Assembly (NCBI RefSeq): GCF_033558715.1 | Contig: NZ_CP114606.1 | Location: 2,294,001 to 2,358,000, forward strand | From: Acinetobacter sp. YWS30-1 | GTDB lineage: Bacteria; Pseudomonadota; Gammaproteobacteria; Pseudomonadales; Moraxellaceae | DNA: 64,000 bases | Direction: 5' to 3' | Part shown: positions 20,779-29,394 of the stretch, in pieces | How the letters are laid out: every line of letters begins with the position of its first letter | Position numbering within the stretch: the first letter of the stretch is position 1 | The notes under the pieces: model-generated | The model's input: only the letters and a program-made list of their open reading frames with translations | Told to the model about the DNA's origin: nothing | The model's database searches: none | Program-made: the position numbers and the translations under genes

Positions 20779-22953
20779 TCAGCGCGGTGTAATGCCAAGC
20801 GTACTGCGCATGGTTCCGCCTGTGAGTGCAATTGTTGCTATATTCTGCATATTGCCATTTGTGGTCATGGCCATGTTGGTTCTAAACGGCTCGATAATCT
20901 TCTGATCTTTATTAAATTTAATTTGATTATCTAAAGTAACAGTATCTTCACTCACGCCTATTTTGGTGATTAATCCTAAATTCCCTTCCATACGATTAAA
21001 GTTAATCGCAGAAGTATGAACTGCACCTGTGCTATCTACATCTTCATTAATCAGACTAAAATAACTACCAAGATTATTAACATCACCTTTTTCTGTAGAA
21101 GTTAATGTTCGGAACTTAAAGTTTGCATCCAACGATAAATAATTTTCGCCTGCTACATCCAGTCCCGGAATAATCATTAACTCACCACTACCATCAAGCA
21201 TCATGGCAATTGTTGTTAATACATCATCGCGTTTAGAAAAGTTGTCATCAGGAACAAACTGATCACATTTATTGCCTGATACACAGTTATATTTAGATCC
21301 CGGTAATTGGCCAATTGCCACTTCAGCTTTAGCTGCGATCAGCAATTTATCAGCTTTTACATAGATGCCTTCATCTTCATAACCAATCACCCCTTTGGAT
21401 TCAATAAAGGCATCAATATTTCGAAGGCCAGCATAATAGTTTCGCGCATGGCCATTCTCTACACCACCATCAATTAAAAGAATTGAAGTTGTACTTGGTG
21501 CTCCAGTTTTGGCATCCTTTCCATAACCTTCAGTTGATGCCATCACGTTATAGGCAATACCATTCTTGTCACCGTCATATTTTGTACCCGACAAAGCAAC
21601 ATTGGCATTCAGGTTGTAAATTGGAATACCAATTCCCCAAGAACCACTATTCCCGGAAATAATACCAGTATCATTAGAAATAAAATTTGCTTTGGCTGCA
21701 ATCGACTGGAAATCCATACCCCGTATGGCGATTAGTGCAAAATCCTGATTAGCAGACGTACTGCTTAAAGTTTGCTGCAAAATCGGATTACTTTGTCTAA
21801 GTGTTGACTTAATATTGTCATTAACTAAAAATTCTAGGCTCTGCGCCTGAATTGTATTGATATAAATATCGCCAAAATCGATATATGCATTATTTTTTCC
21901 AGTTAATGAACGTAATTCATTAAACTGAACTGCATAGCTTCCTTTACCCGTATGACCAATTTCCAAAGTCGTTGGTTTTAAACCCTGTGCTGCTGCCACT
22001 TCCTGATTGGTAAAATCAGCTGATAAACCAAGATGCAAGCCGCCTTCACCTGCGTTATAGCTTGAAACACTGCGATCTTGTCGCGTCAGCACACCACCAA
22101 CTTTATTACTTATATCAAAAGAGTTCAGTTTTGACTGATCAGCACCTAACGACAAACGTGCATTACTCACTGCACCCGAAATACCATAGCGCATGATATT
22201 TTTTAAATCGCCATCTCCATTCTGATAGCGTAAATCAAAGTTTAATCCAGCTGTTTGCGCACCAGTTGTTCCTACAGCCACTGGTTTTAAATTAATTAGA
22301 TGGTCTTGTGTGCCACTTTTACTGGCGAGTACGACGCCTTGTATCGGGTCTATATACATATAGCCCGTACCAGCGAAGTTAAAATTAAAGTTATCTAGAA
22401 CTAAGCTATTTGTACCTAAAGTATGTTTGATCGTGGCATCTTGCAAATTGAAATCGATAGTAGCTGTTTCATTCTTATTGAATAAACCTGCTGTCGTATG
22501 AAGCACCATTTTAAATGGACTATCAATCGCAAGACCTAATTTGCCCAAATTTTGATTGTTTTCGACACAGCTTGTTCCAACACAATCCTTACTCACAAGT
22601 TTAAAATCTGCATTGGCACTAAAGGGAGCTACGCTTGCTTCTAGACGGATCCCTGCACCAGCATCGGTCGCACCGACATCAAACTTAAGCTGGCTTAAAA
22701 TCGCATTTTGATCTTTGCCTAAGATTTCTACTTTATGCAATCCCAGTCCCATCTTGGTATTTACATCAGCATTCGGGTCATACCAATTGAGCTGTTCAAC
22801 TTCTACTTTTGATACCTCGTGTGTAATCGTAATACCGTCTTGACCAGTGATATGACCCAATTCTTGTTCTTCAATCAGCTCTAGTGCATAACTATGCTGT
22901 GCTAAACAGACACATGCCGTTAATAATTTAATTTGTGATTTTATTTTTTTCAT
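20779..22953 (-). CDS. Large exported protein of unknown function, third gene of the four-gene operon
   Basis: 724 residues from ATG at 22953 (MKKIKSQIKLLT), preceded by GGGATGAAAGA; 12 upstream codons of the longer frame overlap the ribosome binding site. Signal peptide cleaved after HSYA. Mature N-terminus LELIEEQELGHITGQDGITI is the clearest copy of the operon motif. The body is a long beta-rich, Asp/Asn/Gly-rich sequence with recurring short strands, such as NFNFNFAGTGYMYIDP and SLDANFKFRTL. Mature cysteines form CX4C (KDCVGTSC) and CX5C (NCVSGNKC) pairs. 16 bases separate its stop from the next gene. No known enzyme motif; a surface or matrix structural role is a guess. Confidence 0.8.
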   Translation of the reverse strand: MKKIKSQIKLLTACVCLAQHSYALELIEEQELGHITGQDGITITHEVSKVEVEQLNWYDPNADVNTKMGLGLHKVEILGKDQNAILSQLKFDVGATDAGAGIRLEASVAPFSANADFKLVSKDCVGTSCVENNQNLGKLGLAIDSPFKMVLHTTAGLFNKNETATIDFNLQDATIKHTLGTNSLVLDNFNFNFAGTGYMYIDPIQGVVLASKSGTQDHLINLKPVAVGTTGAQTAGLNFDLRYQNGDGDLKNIMRYGISGAVSNARLSLGADQSKLNSFDISNKVGGVLTRQDRSVSSYNAGEGGLHLGLSADFTNQEVAAAQGLKPTTLEIGHTGKGSYAVQFNELRSLTGKNNAYIDFGDIYINTIQAQSLEFLVNDNIKSTLRQSNPILQQTLSSTSANQDFALIAIRGMDFQSIAAKANFISNDTGIISGNSGSWGIGIPIYNLNANVALSGTKYDGDKNGIAYNVMASTEGYGKDAKTGAPSTTSILLIDGGVENGHARNYYAGLRNIDAFIESKGVIGYEDEGIYVKADKLLIAAKAEVAIGQLPGSKYNCVSGNKCDQFVPDDNFSKRDDVLTTIAMMLDGSGELMIIPGLDVAGENYLSLDANFKFRTLTSTEKGDVNNLGSYFSLINEDVDSTGAVHTSAINFNRMEGNLGLITKIGVSEDTVTLDNQIKFNKDQKIIEPFRTNMAMTTNGNMQNIATIALTGGTMRSTLGITPR

Positions 22954-22982
22954 TCTTTCATCCCTATACTGCATCCATGCAG

Positions 22983-23699
22983 TTAGCAACGGCTTTGTGC
23001 ACTCCCAGCTGAGCAGTTAAAGCCAAATATTTTTAAGTTTCCTGACATGTGCATGTTGCCGTGCATATTGAGACCCATAAACCCCTTCTCACGCCCCCGG
23101 TCAAATTCCGGAACATCTGCTGAGGCAGTGGTATATGTACCGTCCGCTTTATAAACACGATTGGTGAAGGTCGTATACCTCTCTGAATTGGCATAGCCTT
23201 CTTTATCGCCCTCACCGGTTCCGGTTTCAATAGCCAAAGTATTAAAACCCAAGTTTCTGATTTTTAAAGGTTTATCATCATAAAAAGTGATTTTCATGGC
23301 TGTTTGAGGATCGCCTGCCACATTAGTAATTGTAGTGCCATCGATAGAAAACTTATCAATTTGCAGGGTGCCTTGTATGCCTTTAAATACCAGCCATTTT
23401 TTATTGCCTTGAGCATCAACATGATTGTTCGGAGAAATAGCCAAGCGACAAAACAAGGTGTTAATTCCACAATCTGTTGTTGGCTTGTAATACACCTCTA
23501 ACTTATTAGCGACCGTTTCAGAAATTTGAGATTTCGTTAAATCAGTAGCGTATTGATGGTTGAGTGACAAGGTCCAGCTTAAATCTGCTCCGCCTTGACC
23601 CGTTTCCGCTGTCATTTGCTGCGGATCAAGACTGACCAAGCCGGCTTGTGTCGCAAAAGAAATCCCAAGAACTGTAGCAAGCATTAACTTTTTCAACAT
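22983..23699 (-). CDS. Exported protein of unknown function, second gene of the four-gene operon
   Basis: 238 residues, the smallest of the set. Signal peptide MLKKLMLATVLGISFATQA, then GLVSLDPQQMTAETGQGGADL, a copy of the operon's post-signal motif. The remainder looks like a beta-sandwich-type soluble domain (VFKGIQGTLQIDKFSIDGTTI). Cysteines are paired: CX6C (DCGINTLFC) and CX8C ending at the last residue (NCSAGSAQSRC). A terminal cysteine pair also ends the 471-residue protein. 29 bases separate it from the next gene and 12 from the one before. Function unknown. Confidence 0.8.
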   Translation of the reverse strand: MLKKLMLATVLGISFATQAGLVSLDPQQMTAETGQGGADLSWTLSLNHQYATDLTKSQISETVANKLEVYYKPTTDCGINTLFCRLAISPNNHVDAQGNKKWLVFKGIQGTLQIDKFSIDGTTITNVAGDPQTAMKITFYDDKPLKIRNLGFNTLAIETGTGEGDKEGYANSERYTTFTNRVYKADGTYTTASADVPEFDRGREKGFMGLNMHGNMHMSGNLKIFGFNCSAGSAQSRC

Positions 23700-23711
23700 T
23701 GCCCTATTCCT

Positions 23712-25736
23712 TTATAGACCTGTAGTTTTTATTTTTAGATGTTGAATCAACACACCATCAATCACTGCTGAACCAAAATTCCTCATTGAGTTATCAGTAG
23801 CCCCCCTAAATACCACACCAGTAGCATTATTATCATCTTTTGCCTTCAGCATATTAGTATTGGCAATACGTTCAACAGAACCAATGGCGATACTACTGTG
23901 AGTTGCATCGCGTCCTTGATACAAGGCAATGCTATCTGAAGCTTGAGCTTTAATTTCAGTACCACACGTATATACATTACATGTAGAGCCTAAAAGTGCT
24001 TCTGATCCTAAAAAACCACCTTTTCCATCTGGATAACGCTGATAAATCCGGTTGTAAATATCTGGAATTTTAGGAATACGTGTCACTTCCAAAATAATAT
24101 TATTTCCTTCCGAACCCACAACAAAAGGCTGATACATACTTCCTAGTACCAAATTGATATTCGGGCTATATAAATACAATCCCTCGGTATCATGAAATAT
24201 AGGAGCTGCAGAGCCATTTAAAGCAGGAGTCGGACCATCTCCATCAAGATTATTCTCTTTTGCTGCACTACTAATACGAATCCCTTTACTGTTCAAATTG
24301 TTTGAATCACTGGTCAAAGTAGAGGGATCATCATTAGTATTGAGTCGGATCAGACTCGCCAGGCCCAAGGTTTGACTATATGCAAGATCAGGCGATGTAA
24401 GGGTTTGAAATAATCGGACTTGCGAACCGTTCATGCTCAAGCCATTAGCAATAAACTGTGCACGAAAACGTTCAGAAATATCTAAGCCTGAAGTAGGTGC
24501 TCCAGTAGCATAATCTACGGTATTACTTGAATTTAAAGAACGTGAGAAAATATCAGTCCAGAAACCAAGCTTAATATTATTATCTGCTTCATTTGCAGCA
24601 ACTGTTGCAAGAGGTGCTTCTAAAGCTAGATAGCCCACTTCTTTTCCCGTATCCGTAAACTGTTTTACTGTTTCGGCTCCGGCATGAAATAACCAAGGAT
24701 TGCTGGCTGTTCCCCAATTAAACCCCTGATTGCTATAGCGGCTACTGAGTGAGTTATCACTTTTTGATAAAGCTAAACCATAGATAAATACATCAGCCTT
24801 CGTACGAAGCGTACTGACTGAGGCACCCATTGCAGCTTCTTTGGCCGCCGTTGTTGCGCTCGCTTTAACCGCCTGCTCCATAGCGGTCACTGCATTTTTT
24901 GCCTGAATCAGTGCATATTTATCTGCTTCAATTGCTAGTTTTTCTTGAGTCCTGTTTTCAACAATCGTTATTACCCCAGGATCGATCAAATTACTTCGGG
25001 ATCCTACAGCCTGAGTCCATTTATTATTAAGAGAAACGGATGCCCGATTCCCCCATAATAATTCAATCATTTCATAAGTATTGGCTAAAGCATATTCAGC
25101 CGACTTATTCTTTAGACCAAGAGTAGATTCCAATGACCCTGGTTTGGTTATTGTTCCATCATTACTTAGAGATAAAGGCCAAAGGTTACCATCATAATAA
25201 TCTTGATAACGCTGATCATAATATTGCTTCATTAAAGCGGAATTACGATATTCTTCCACAATACCATTACGTGCATTAGCACCAATTTCATTACGGATTG
25301 CGGTTAAAGTCGTATTATAGTTTTGAGTTTTATAGGTACTGACACTATTGTCATAAGTCGTTTGATAAAGATTGGCATTTGCACTAATACCATTTAAATA
25401 GCTACTCGCATACACTCGATCATAGACTTTATTATAGGCACGCTCACCTAATTGAGCATAGTTTTCTCCAGTCGGAATAATACGAATAAAGCCAGTGTCT
25501 GCCTGACCTGGATTGGCAATACCTCGTGCATAGCTTGAACCACTGGAAGCATCATTCGGTGCCTGAAAAACTATTTTAAAGTCATCAAGTACCAGGGCAA
25601 CACCTTCACCGGTAGTATCAGAAAGAGAAGAATCAGTTAATTCCTGCATTGCATGTGCAGATGGCAATAATCCTAAACCGATCATCATTGCCAAAAAGCT
25701 TTTACGAAATTGAAATTTAGCTTTTATTTGAGCCAT
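23712..25736 (-). CDS. Large exported protein of unknown function, first gene of the four-gene operon
   Basis: 674 residues. Signal peptide with a long n-region (MAQIKAKFQFRKSFLAMM...), cleaved after SAHA; mature start MQELTDSSLSDTTGEGVALVL fits the operon motif. It differs from the others by a helical Tyr/Asn/Ala-rich middle part (about residues 95-300, with many Y and AKNAV/AKEAA runs), followed by beta-rich sequence with GLYLYSPNINLVLGS. Only two cysteines, as CX4C (TCNVYTC). AAGGATAGG precedes the ATG. The terminal beta part could be a surface domain and the helical part a stalk; that is inference. No catalytic motif was found. Confidence 0.8.
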   Translation of the reverse strand: MAQIKAKFQFRKSFLAMMIGLGLLPSAHAMQELTDSSLSDTTGEGVALVLDDFKIVFQAPNDASSGSSYARGIANPGQADTGFIRIIPTGENYAQLGERAYNKVYDRVYASSYLNGISANANLYQTTYDNSVSTYKTQNYNTTLTAIRNEIGANARNGIVEEYRNSALMKQYYDQRYQDYYDGNLWPLSLSNDGTITKPGSLESTLGLKNKSAEYALANTYEMIELLWGNRASVSLNNKWTQAVGSRSNLIDPGVITIVENRTQEKLAIEADKYALIQAKNAVTAMEQAVKASATTAAKEAAMGASVSTLRTKADVFIYGLALSKSDNSLSSRYSNQGFNWGTASNPWLFHAGAETVKQFTDTGKEVGYLALEAPLATVAANEADNNIKLGFWTDIFSRSLNSSNTVDYATGAPTSGLDISERFRAQFIANGLSMNGSQVRLFQTLTSPDLAYSQTLGLASLIRLNTNDDPSTLTSDSNNLNSKGIRISSAAKENNLDGDGPTPALNGSAAPIFHDTEGLYLYSPNINLVLGSMYQPFVVGSEGNNIILEVTRIPKIPDIYNRIYQRYPDGKGGFLGSEALLGSTCNVYTCGTEIKAQASDSIALYQGRDATHSSIAIGSVERIANTNMLKAKDDNNATGVVFRGATDNSMRNFGSAVIDGVLIQHLKIKTTGL

Positions 25737-25847
25737 CTCGACCTATCCTTCTTATCTGATGCTCCGCATCTTTATCCTTCAGCTTCCCAGCCTTCAATTT
25801 TTGATTTTTATGATGCTTGGCACATCTTTTTTATATATTCATTCTTC

Positions 25848-25876
25848 ATTATGCTTATTTTTAGCAGGATTACCAA
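25848..25876 (-). promoter_or_regulatory. Candidate promoter of the exported-protein operon
   Basis: Read on the minus strand: TTGGTA (25876-25871), a 17-base spacer, CATAAT (25853-25848). The expected leader is about 105 bases and holds a small hairpin, GATGCggaGCATC (25758-25770), close to the ribosome binding site. Confidence 0.45.
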
Positions 25877-25920
25877 AGCCAAAAGACCAAAAACCCCGAG
25901 TTTCCGATGAATGAAACAGC

Positions 25921-25954
25921 AAAAAAAATAAGCGAGGCATTAGCCTCGCTTATT
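25921..25954 (-). terminator. Terminator of dcd
   Basis: Perfect 12-bp stem AATAAGCGAGGC / GCCTCGCTTATT (25927-25954) with a four-base loop; on the minus strand it is followed by eight T residues. It lies 16 bases after the dcd stop. Confidence 0.9.
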
Positions 25955-25970
25955 CAATGCTTTAAAACTA

Positions 25971-26540
25971 TTAAGCTTTAGGCAAAGTAACGCCTGTCTG
26001 CCCTTGGTATTTACCACCACGATCTTTATAGGAGGTTTCACAAACTTCGTCTGATTCGAAGAACAGCATTTGAGCCACACCCTCACCCGCATAAATACGT
26101 GCAGGCAGGTTAGTTGTATTTGAAAACTCCAGCGTGACATGACCTTCCCACTCAGGTTCAAGTGGAGTCACATTCACGATAATGCCGCAACGTGCATAAG
26201 TCGATTTACCCAAGCAAACGGTCAGTACATTTCGTGGAATACGGAAGTATTCTACTGTACGCGCTAAAGCAAATGAGTTGGGTGGAATGATACAAACATC
26301 CGATTCAATATCGATAAAGCTTTTTTCGTCAAAGTTTTTCGGATCGACAATTGCAGAGTGAACATTGGTGAATACTTTAAACTCACGCGCACATCGCACG
26401 TCATAGCCATAGCTTGAAACACCATAAGAAATCAGCTTTTGACCATTTTCATCCAGACGAATCTGGTTTTCTGCATACGGTTCAATCATGCCGTGTTTTT
26501 CGCTCATTTCGCGAATCCAACGATCAGACTTAATTGCCAT
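25971..26540 (-). CDS. dcd: dCTP deaminase
   Basis: 189 residues, typical Dcd length. Deaminates dCTP to dUTP, the main source of dUMP for thymidylate synthesis in many gamma-proteobacteria. Signatures: [12 protein letters not shown] start, [54 protein letters not shown] with the catalytic Glu, and [14 protein letters not shown]. Terminal QTGVTLPKA is conserved. Single gene with its own terminator. Confidence 0.97.
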   Translation of the reverse strand: MAIKSDRWIREMSEKHGMIEPYAENQIRLDENGQKLISYGVSSYGYDVRCAREFKVFTNVHSAIVDPKNFDEKSFIDIESDVCIIPPNSFALARTVEYFRIPRNVLTVCLGKSTYARCGIIVNVTPLEPEWEGHVTLEFSNTTNLPARIYAGEGVAQMLFFESDEVCETSYKDRGGKYQGQTGVTLPKA

Positions 26541-26662
26541 TGATATAATCCAAAAATCTTAAAAATAAGTAATTGCGACGTACTTTAACTGAAATTGACA
26601 CTAATGAAAATAAGCGAAATTCTGACAGCTAAATTTCAGGAAATTTAGCTGCTTTTTCAGGT

Positions 26663-27256
26663 TTAAAGACTGAGGAGTGCTGAATAGGATAAAGGTACAG
26701 AAAAGCTCATTAAAATAATGGAAGCGGTCTTTTGTAAGTTCTTTTGATTCAGCCAGCGATTGTTTTTTCTGGCCAATAAGCTACCTAAAAAGGTCCAAAA
26801 AAATGCGATAGGAATAAGTAATGCCAAGAATGCCAGCATATAAGTCACATAATATTGACTGCTTTTCCACACCATGACCGGGAAAATAGCCGAAGCAAAT
26901 AATAATGCCTTAGGATTCAGCAAAGTCGCCAAAAATAGTTCCCGTGCCCGAATCGAAATACATTGAAAATTTTCACCAAGTTCTGCGGTACGCCATAATT
27001 TTAAAGCTAAAAATAGAATATAAGCAGCACTACAGAGTTTGAGAATATGAGGTAATTCCGGTAAATAGACCGAGATTTTACCAATCAAAAAGCCCCAGAA
27101 TGTAATTGCGATGAGATAGCCGAAAGCTTCTGCAGGAATAAGGCGAAAAGTTTTTCTAAATCCAACTTGAATACCTGACGATGCCAATAAAGTATTGGTT
27201 GGGCCCGGTGTTAATAGAATGGCTGCCACTAAACCAATAAATAACCATGAAATCAT
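26663..27256 (-). CDS. LysE family exporter
   Basis: 197 residues with about six hydrophobic helices. The family signature LLTPGPTNTLLASSGIQVGFRKTFRLIPAEAFGY is near the N-terminus and LNPKALLFASAIFP is in the middle. LysE/RhtB proteins export amino acids or small metabolites. The substrate cannot be told. A palindrome (AGCTAAATTT/AAATTTAGCT, 26627-26650) lies just past its stop, but no T run follows in its direction, so it is not a confident terminator. Confidence 0.85.
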   Translation of the reverse strand: MISWLFIGLVAAILLTPGPTNTLLASSGIQVGFRKTFRLIPAEAFGYLIAITFWGFLIGKISVYLPELPHILKLCSAAYILFLALKLWRTAELGENFQCISIRARELFLATLLNPKALLFASAIFPVMVWKSSQYYVTYMLAFLALLIPIAFFWTFLGSLLARKNNRWLNQKNLQKTASIILMSFSVPLSYSALLSL

Positions 27257-27904
27257 AGTTTGACCTCGCTCTTAGGTATTAAGCATAAAATAATCCGGTC
27301 AAATCTGCAAAAAAATAATTGTAAGAGAACATATTAAAAAAAATTATATTTTATTTTTTTTATTTATTTTCATATAATTATATAAAAATAAAAGAAAATT
27401 TTATTTCAGTCAATTTTGTCAATTTATAAAGCTATTAGCTCATCATAAAATTGCTATAAAAGTAGAAGTTTCAATAGAGTATTCGGACTTAAAATTCCTG
27501 AAATACTAGTCTCTATACCATGAAAGAAAAATTATCCAAAACCTTGAAATCATTATTTCTGGTAACCTTTGATTGAATTTTAACTAACTAAAAATCCCTG
27601 CTCTTGCGTATAAACTTTGGGCACTTCTATAGAAAGATTTGATGATGGGAGCAACTTTTACCTAACTCCTAATGATTAAATTTCCACTCTCCATTTAAGA
27701 TGTCTATCTTGCTCAATTTGTTCAACATATTGATAAAGCAAAATTTCGAAAAAAATGTTATTAAAGGTATTCAGACAAAATAATTGCTGTTAAATTGTAC
27801 AAGGACAACAATTGATAATTCACATTTTTTAACATCCAGACGGTTTAGTATATTGTTGTTTTAATTATATTTTAAGAACTACAGAATAATATCAGGAGTC
27901 ATAT
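27257..27904. other. AT-rich intergenic region, 648 bases
   Basis: No credible reading frame, RNA gene or repeat array was seen. It lies between the divergent LysE gene and the TRAP operon and is very AT-rich, with A/T homopolymer runs near 27340-27400. A TATATT at 27849-27854 could be a -10 element for the TRAP operon, without a good -35. AGGAG lies just before the 27905 start. Confidence 0.5.
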
Positions 27905-28909
27905 ATGAATAAATGGATCAAACTTTCAGTCATGAGCTTAGCGTTATCAGGCGTAGTTGCCTGCTCGAATGATAATGCACAAAATAAATCAGATAATCAG
28001 GCTGCATCTGGCGAGAGCGTAGCTGCAGATAAACTGCAAACCCGATTTGTCAATATTGCGACAGGCGGTGCCTCAGGCCCTTATAATGTCATCGGAACAG
28101 GATTGGCTGAAATCTATAACAAGACCTACGGCGTAAGTTCCAAAACCCAGACCACAGGGGCTTCTGTCGAAAATCTAAATTTATTAAAACAGAACAAAGT
28201 TGAAATGGCCTTTGTCATGAGCGACAGCTTAACTGAAGCAATTAATGGTCAAGGCAGTTTTAGTTCTAAAATTGACAACGTGCAGCAGATCGCTGCGCTT
28301 TATCCAAACTATGTACAGATTGTCACTTCAAAACGTTCTGGTATCAAAAATATTGAAGATCTCAAAGGCAAACGTATTGCAGTGGGCGCCCAGAATTCAG
28401 GTGTAGAAGTGAATGCCCGTACTCTATTGAACGGTTTTGGTATCACTTATAAGGATGTCAAAGTAGATTACTTAGGTTATGCCGAAGCAGCTGATGCCTT
28501 GAAAGGCGGTAAACTGGATGCAGCCTTCCTGACCAGTGGTCTTCCAAACTCTTCACTGATGGAGCTGCAACAGGGCTTTGATCTACAACTGGTGAGTATT
28601 AATCCAGATAAAGTGAAAGCGATTGCCAAAGATCAGGCGTATTTCCTGCCAATGACCATTCCTAAAGGGACCTATGGCAATGCTGAAGATATTCCTACAG
28701 CTGCGATCATGAATGCGCTGGTGGTTCGTTCTGATCTCTCTACAGATGATGTATATAAGCTAACCAAGACGTTCTTCTCCAGCTTGGATCAACTCGCCAA
28801 TTCACATCAGGCTGCTAAAGAAATCACTTTAGAAGGTGCACAAAAAGGTCTGGTTGCTCAACTGCATCCGGGCGCGCAAAAATTCTATGATGAGAATAAA
28901 GCGAACTGA
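27905..28909 (+). CDS. TAXI-family TRAP transporter solute-binding lipoprotein
   Basis: 334 residues. Type II signal peptide with Cys20 (SGVVACSND). The mature part shows the TAXI solute-receptor pattern: FVNIATGGASGPYNVIGTGLAEIYNK at the start, TTGASVENLNLLKQNKVEMAFVMSD, LKGKRIAVGAQNSGVEVNARTLL and YADALKGGKLDAAF-like ALKGGKLDAAFLTSG. It binds a small anion (dicarboxylate or amino-acid-like ligands in known TAXI systems) in the periplasm and delivers it to the permease two genes on. AGGAG precedes the ATG. The stop overlaps the next start (TGATG). Confidence 0.93.
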   Translation: MNKWIKLSVMSLALSGVVACSNDNAQNKSDNQAASGESVAADKLQTRFVNIATGGASGPYNVIGTGLAEIYNKTYGVSSKTQTTGASVENLNLLKQNKVEMAFVMSDSLTEAINGQGSFSSKIDNVQQIAALYPNYVQIVTSKRSGIKNIEDLKGKRIAVGAQNSGVEVNARTLLNGFGITYKDVKVDYLGYAEAADALKGGKLDAAFLTSGLPNSSLMELQQGFDLQLVSINPDKVKAIAKDQAYFLPMTIPKGTYGNAEDIPTAAIMNALVVRSDLSTDDVYKLTKTFFSSLDQLANSHQAAKEITLEGAQKGLVAQLHPGAQKFYDENKAN

Positions 28910-29394
28910 TGAAATGGATACAAGGTGCAGCGATTGCTGCACTTTTTAGTTTGGCTGCTTTTTTTATTACCTATGTTTGGATGACATTTCCGTATATTTT
29001 TGTGGAAGTGAAAGAGCAAAATTTTCAGTGCAAAATTGACCAGAAATCTTTTCAGCTCAGCTGGATGCATTCGGTAGAAAGAACACAGTGGAAAGAACGT
29101 TATCTTCTAGACAAGGACCATTTCATTCTGACAGATACTCAGTTCATTTCATTTGGTGCGGGTACACCTGATCAAGGTACTATTACTCGACAGGATGATG
29201 GCAACATCCATATGCAAATCAACCGAGAGATGAAAGAACTCAACTGGGTCATTTCACGCAGAATGCAGGGACAAATTGAGAGTGCTGATCGGATCTGGAA
29301 TATTTATCAGGATTTTCCCGACTACAGCACGGTACAACTTTCTATAAGAAAAGACAGCCTATGGAAAAAAAGAGGTTTAAATGATTGCCTATGA
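28909..29394 (+). CDS. DUF1850 protein of the TRAP-TAXI transporter
   Basis: 161 residues. One N-terminal membrane segment (about 6-27), then a small periplasmic domain with FQLSWMHSVERTQWKERY, the DUF1850 signature (S-x-x-x-x-x-W-x-E-x-Y). DUF1850 genes occur between the TAXI receptor and the fused permease in many genomes, which is the arrangement here. Both ends overlap neighbours by one and four bases, so the three proteins are translated together. It probably assists the receptor-permease contact; this is inferred from conserved linkage. Confidence 0.85.
   Translation: MKWIQGAAIAALFSLAAFFITYVWMTFPYIFVEVKEQNFQCKIDQKSFQLSWMHSVERTQWKERYLLDKDHFILTDTQFISFGAGTPDQGTITRQDDGNIHMQINREMKELNWVISRRMQGQIESADRIWNIYQDFPDYSTVQLSIRKDSLWKKRGLNDCL

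Noticed and set aside
26627..26650. Perfect 10-bp palindrome after the LysE gene
   Set aside because: No T run follows in the direction of that gene, and there is no plus-strand gene for it to terminate, so it was not called a terminator.
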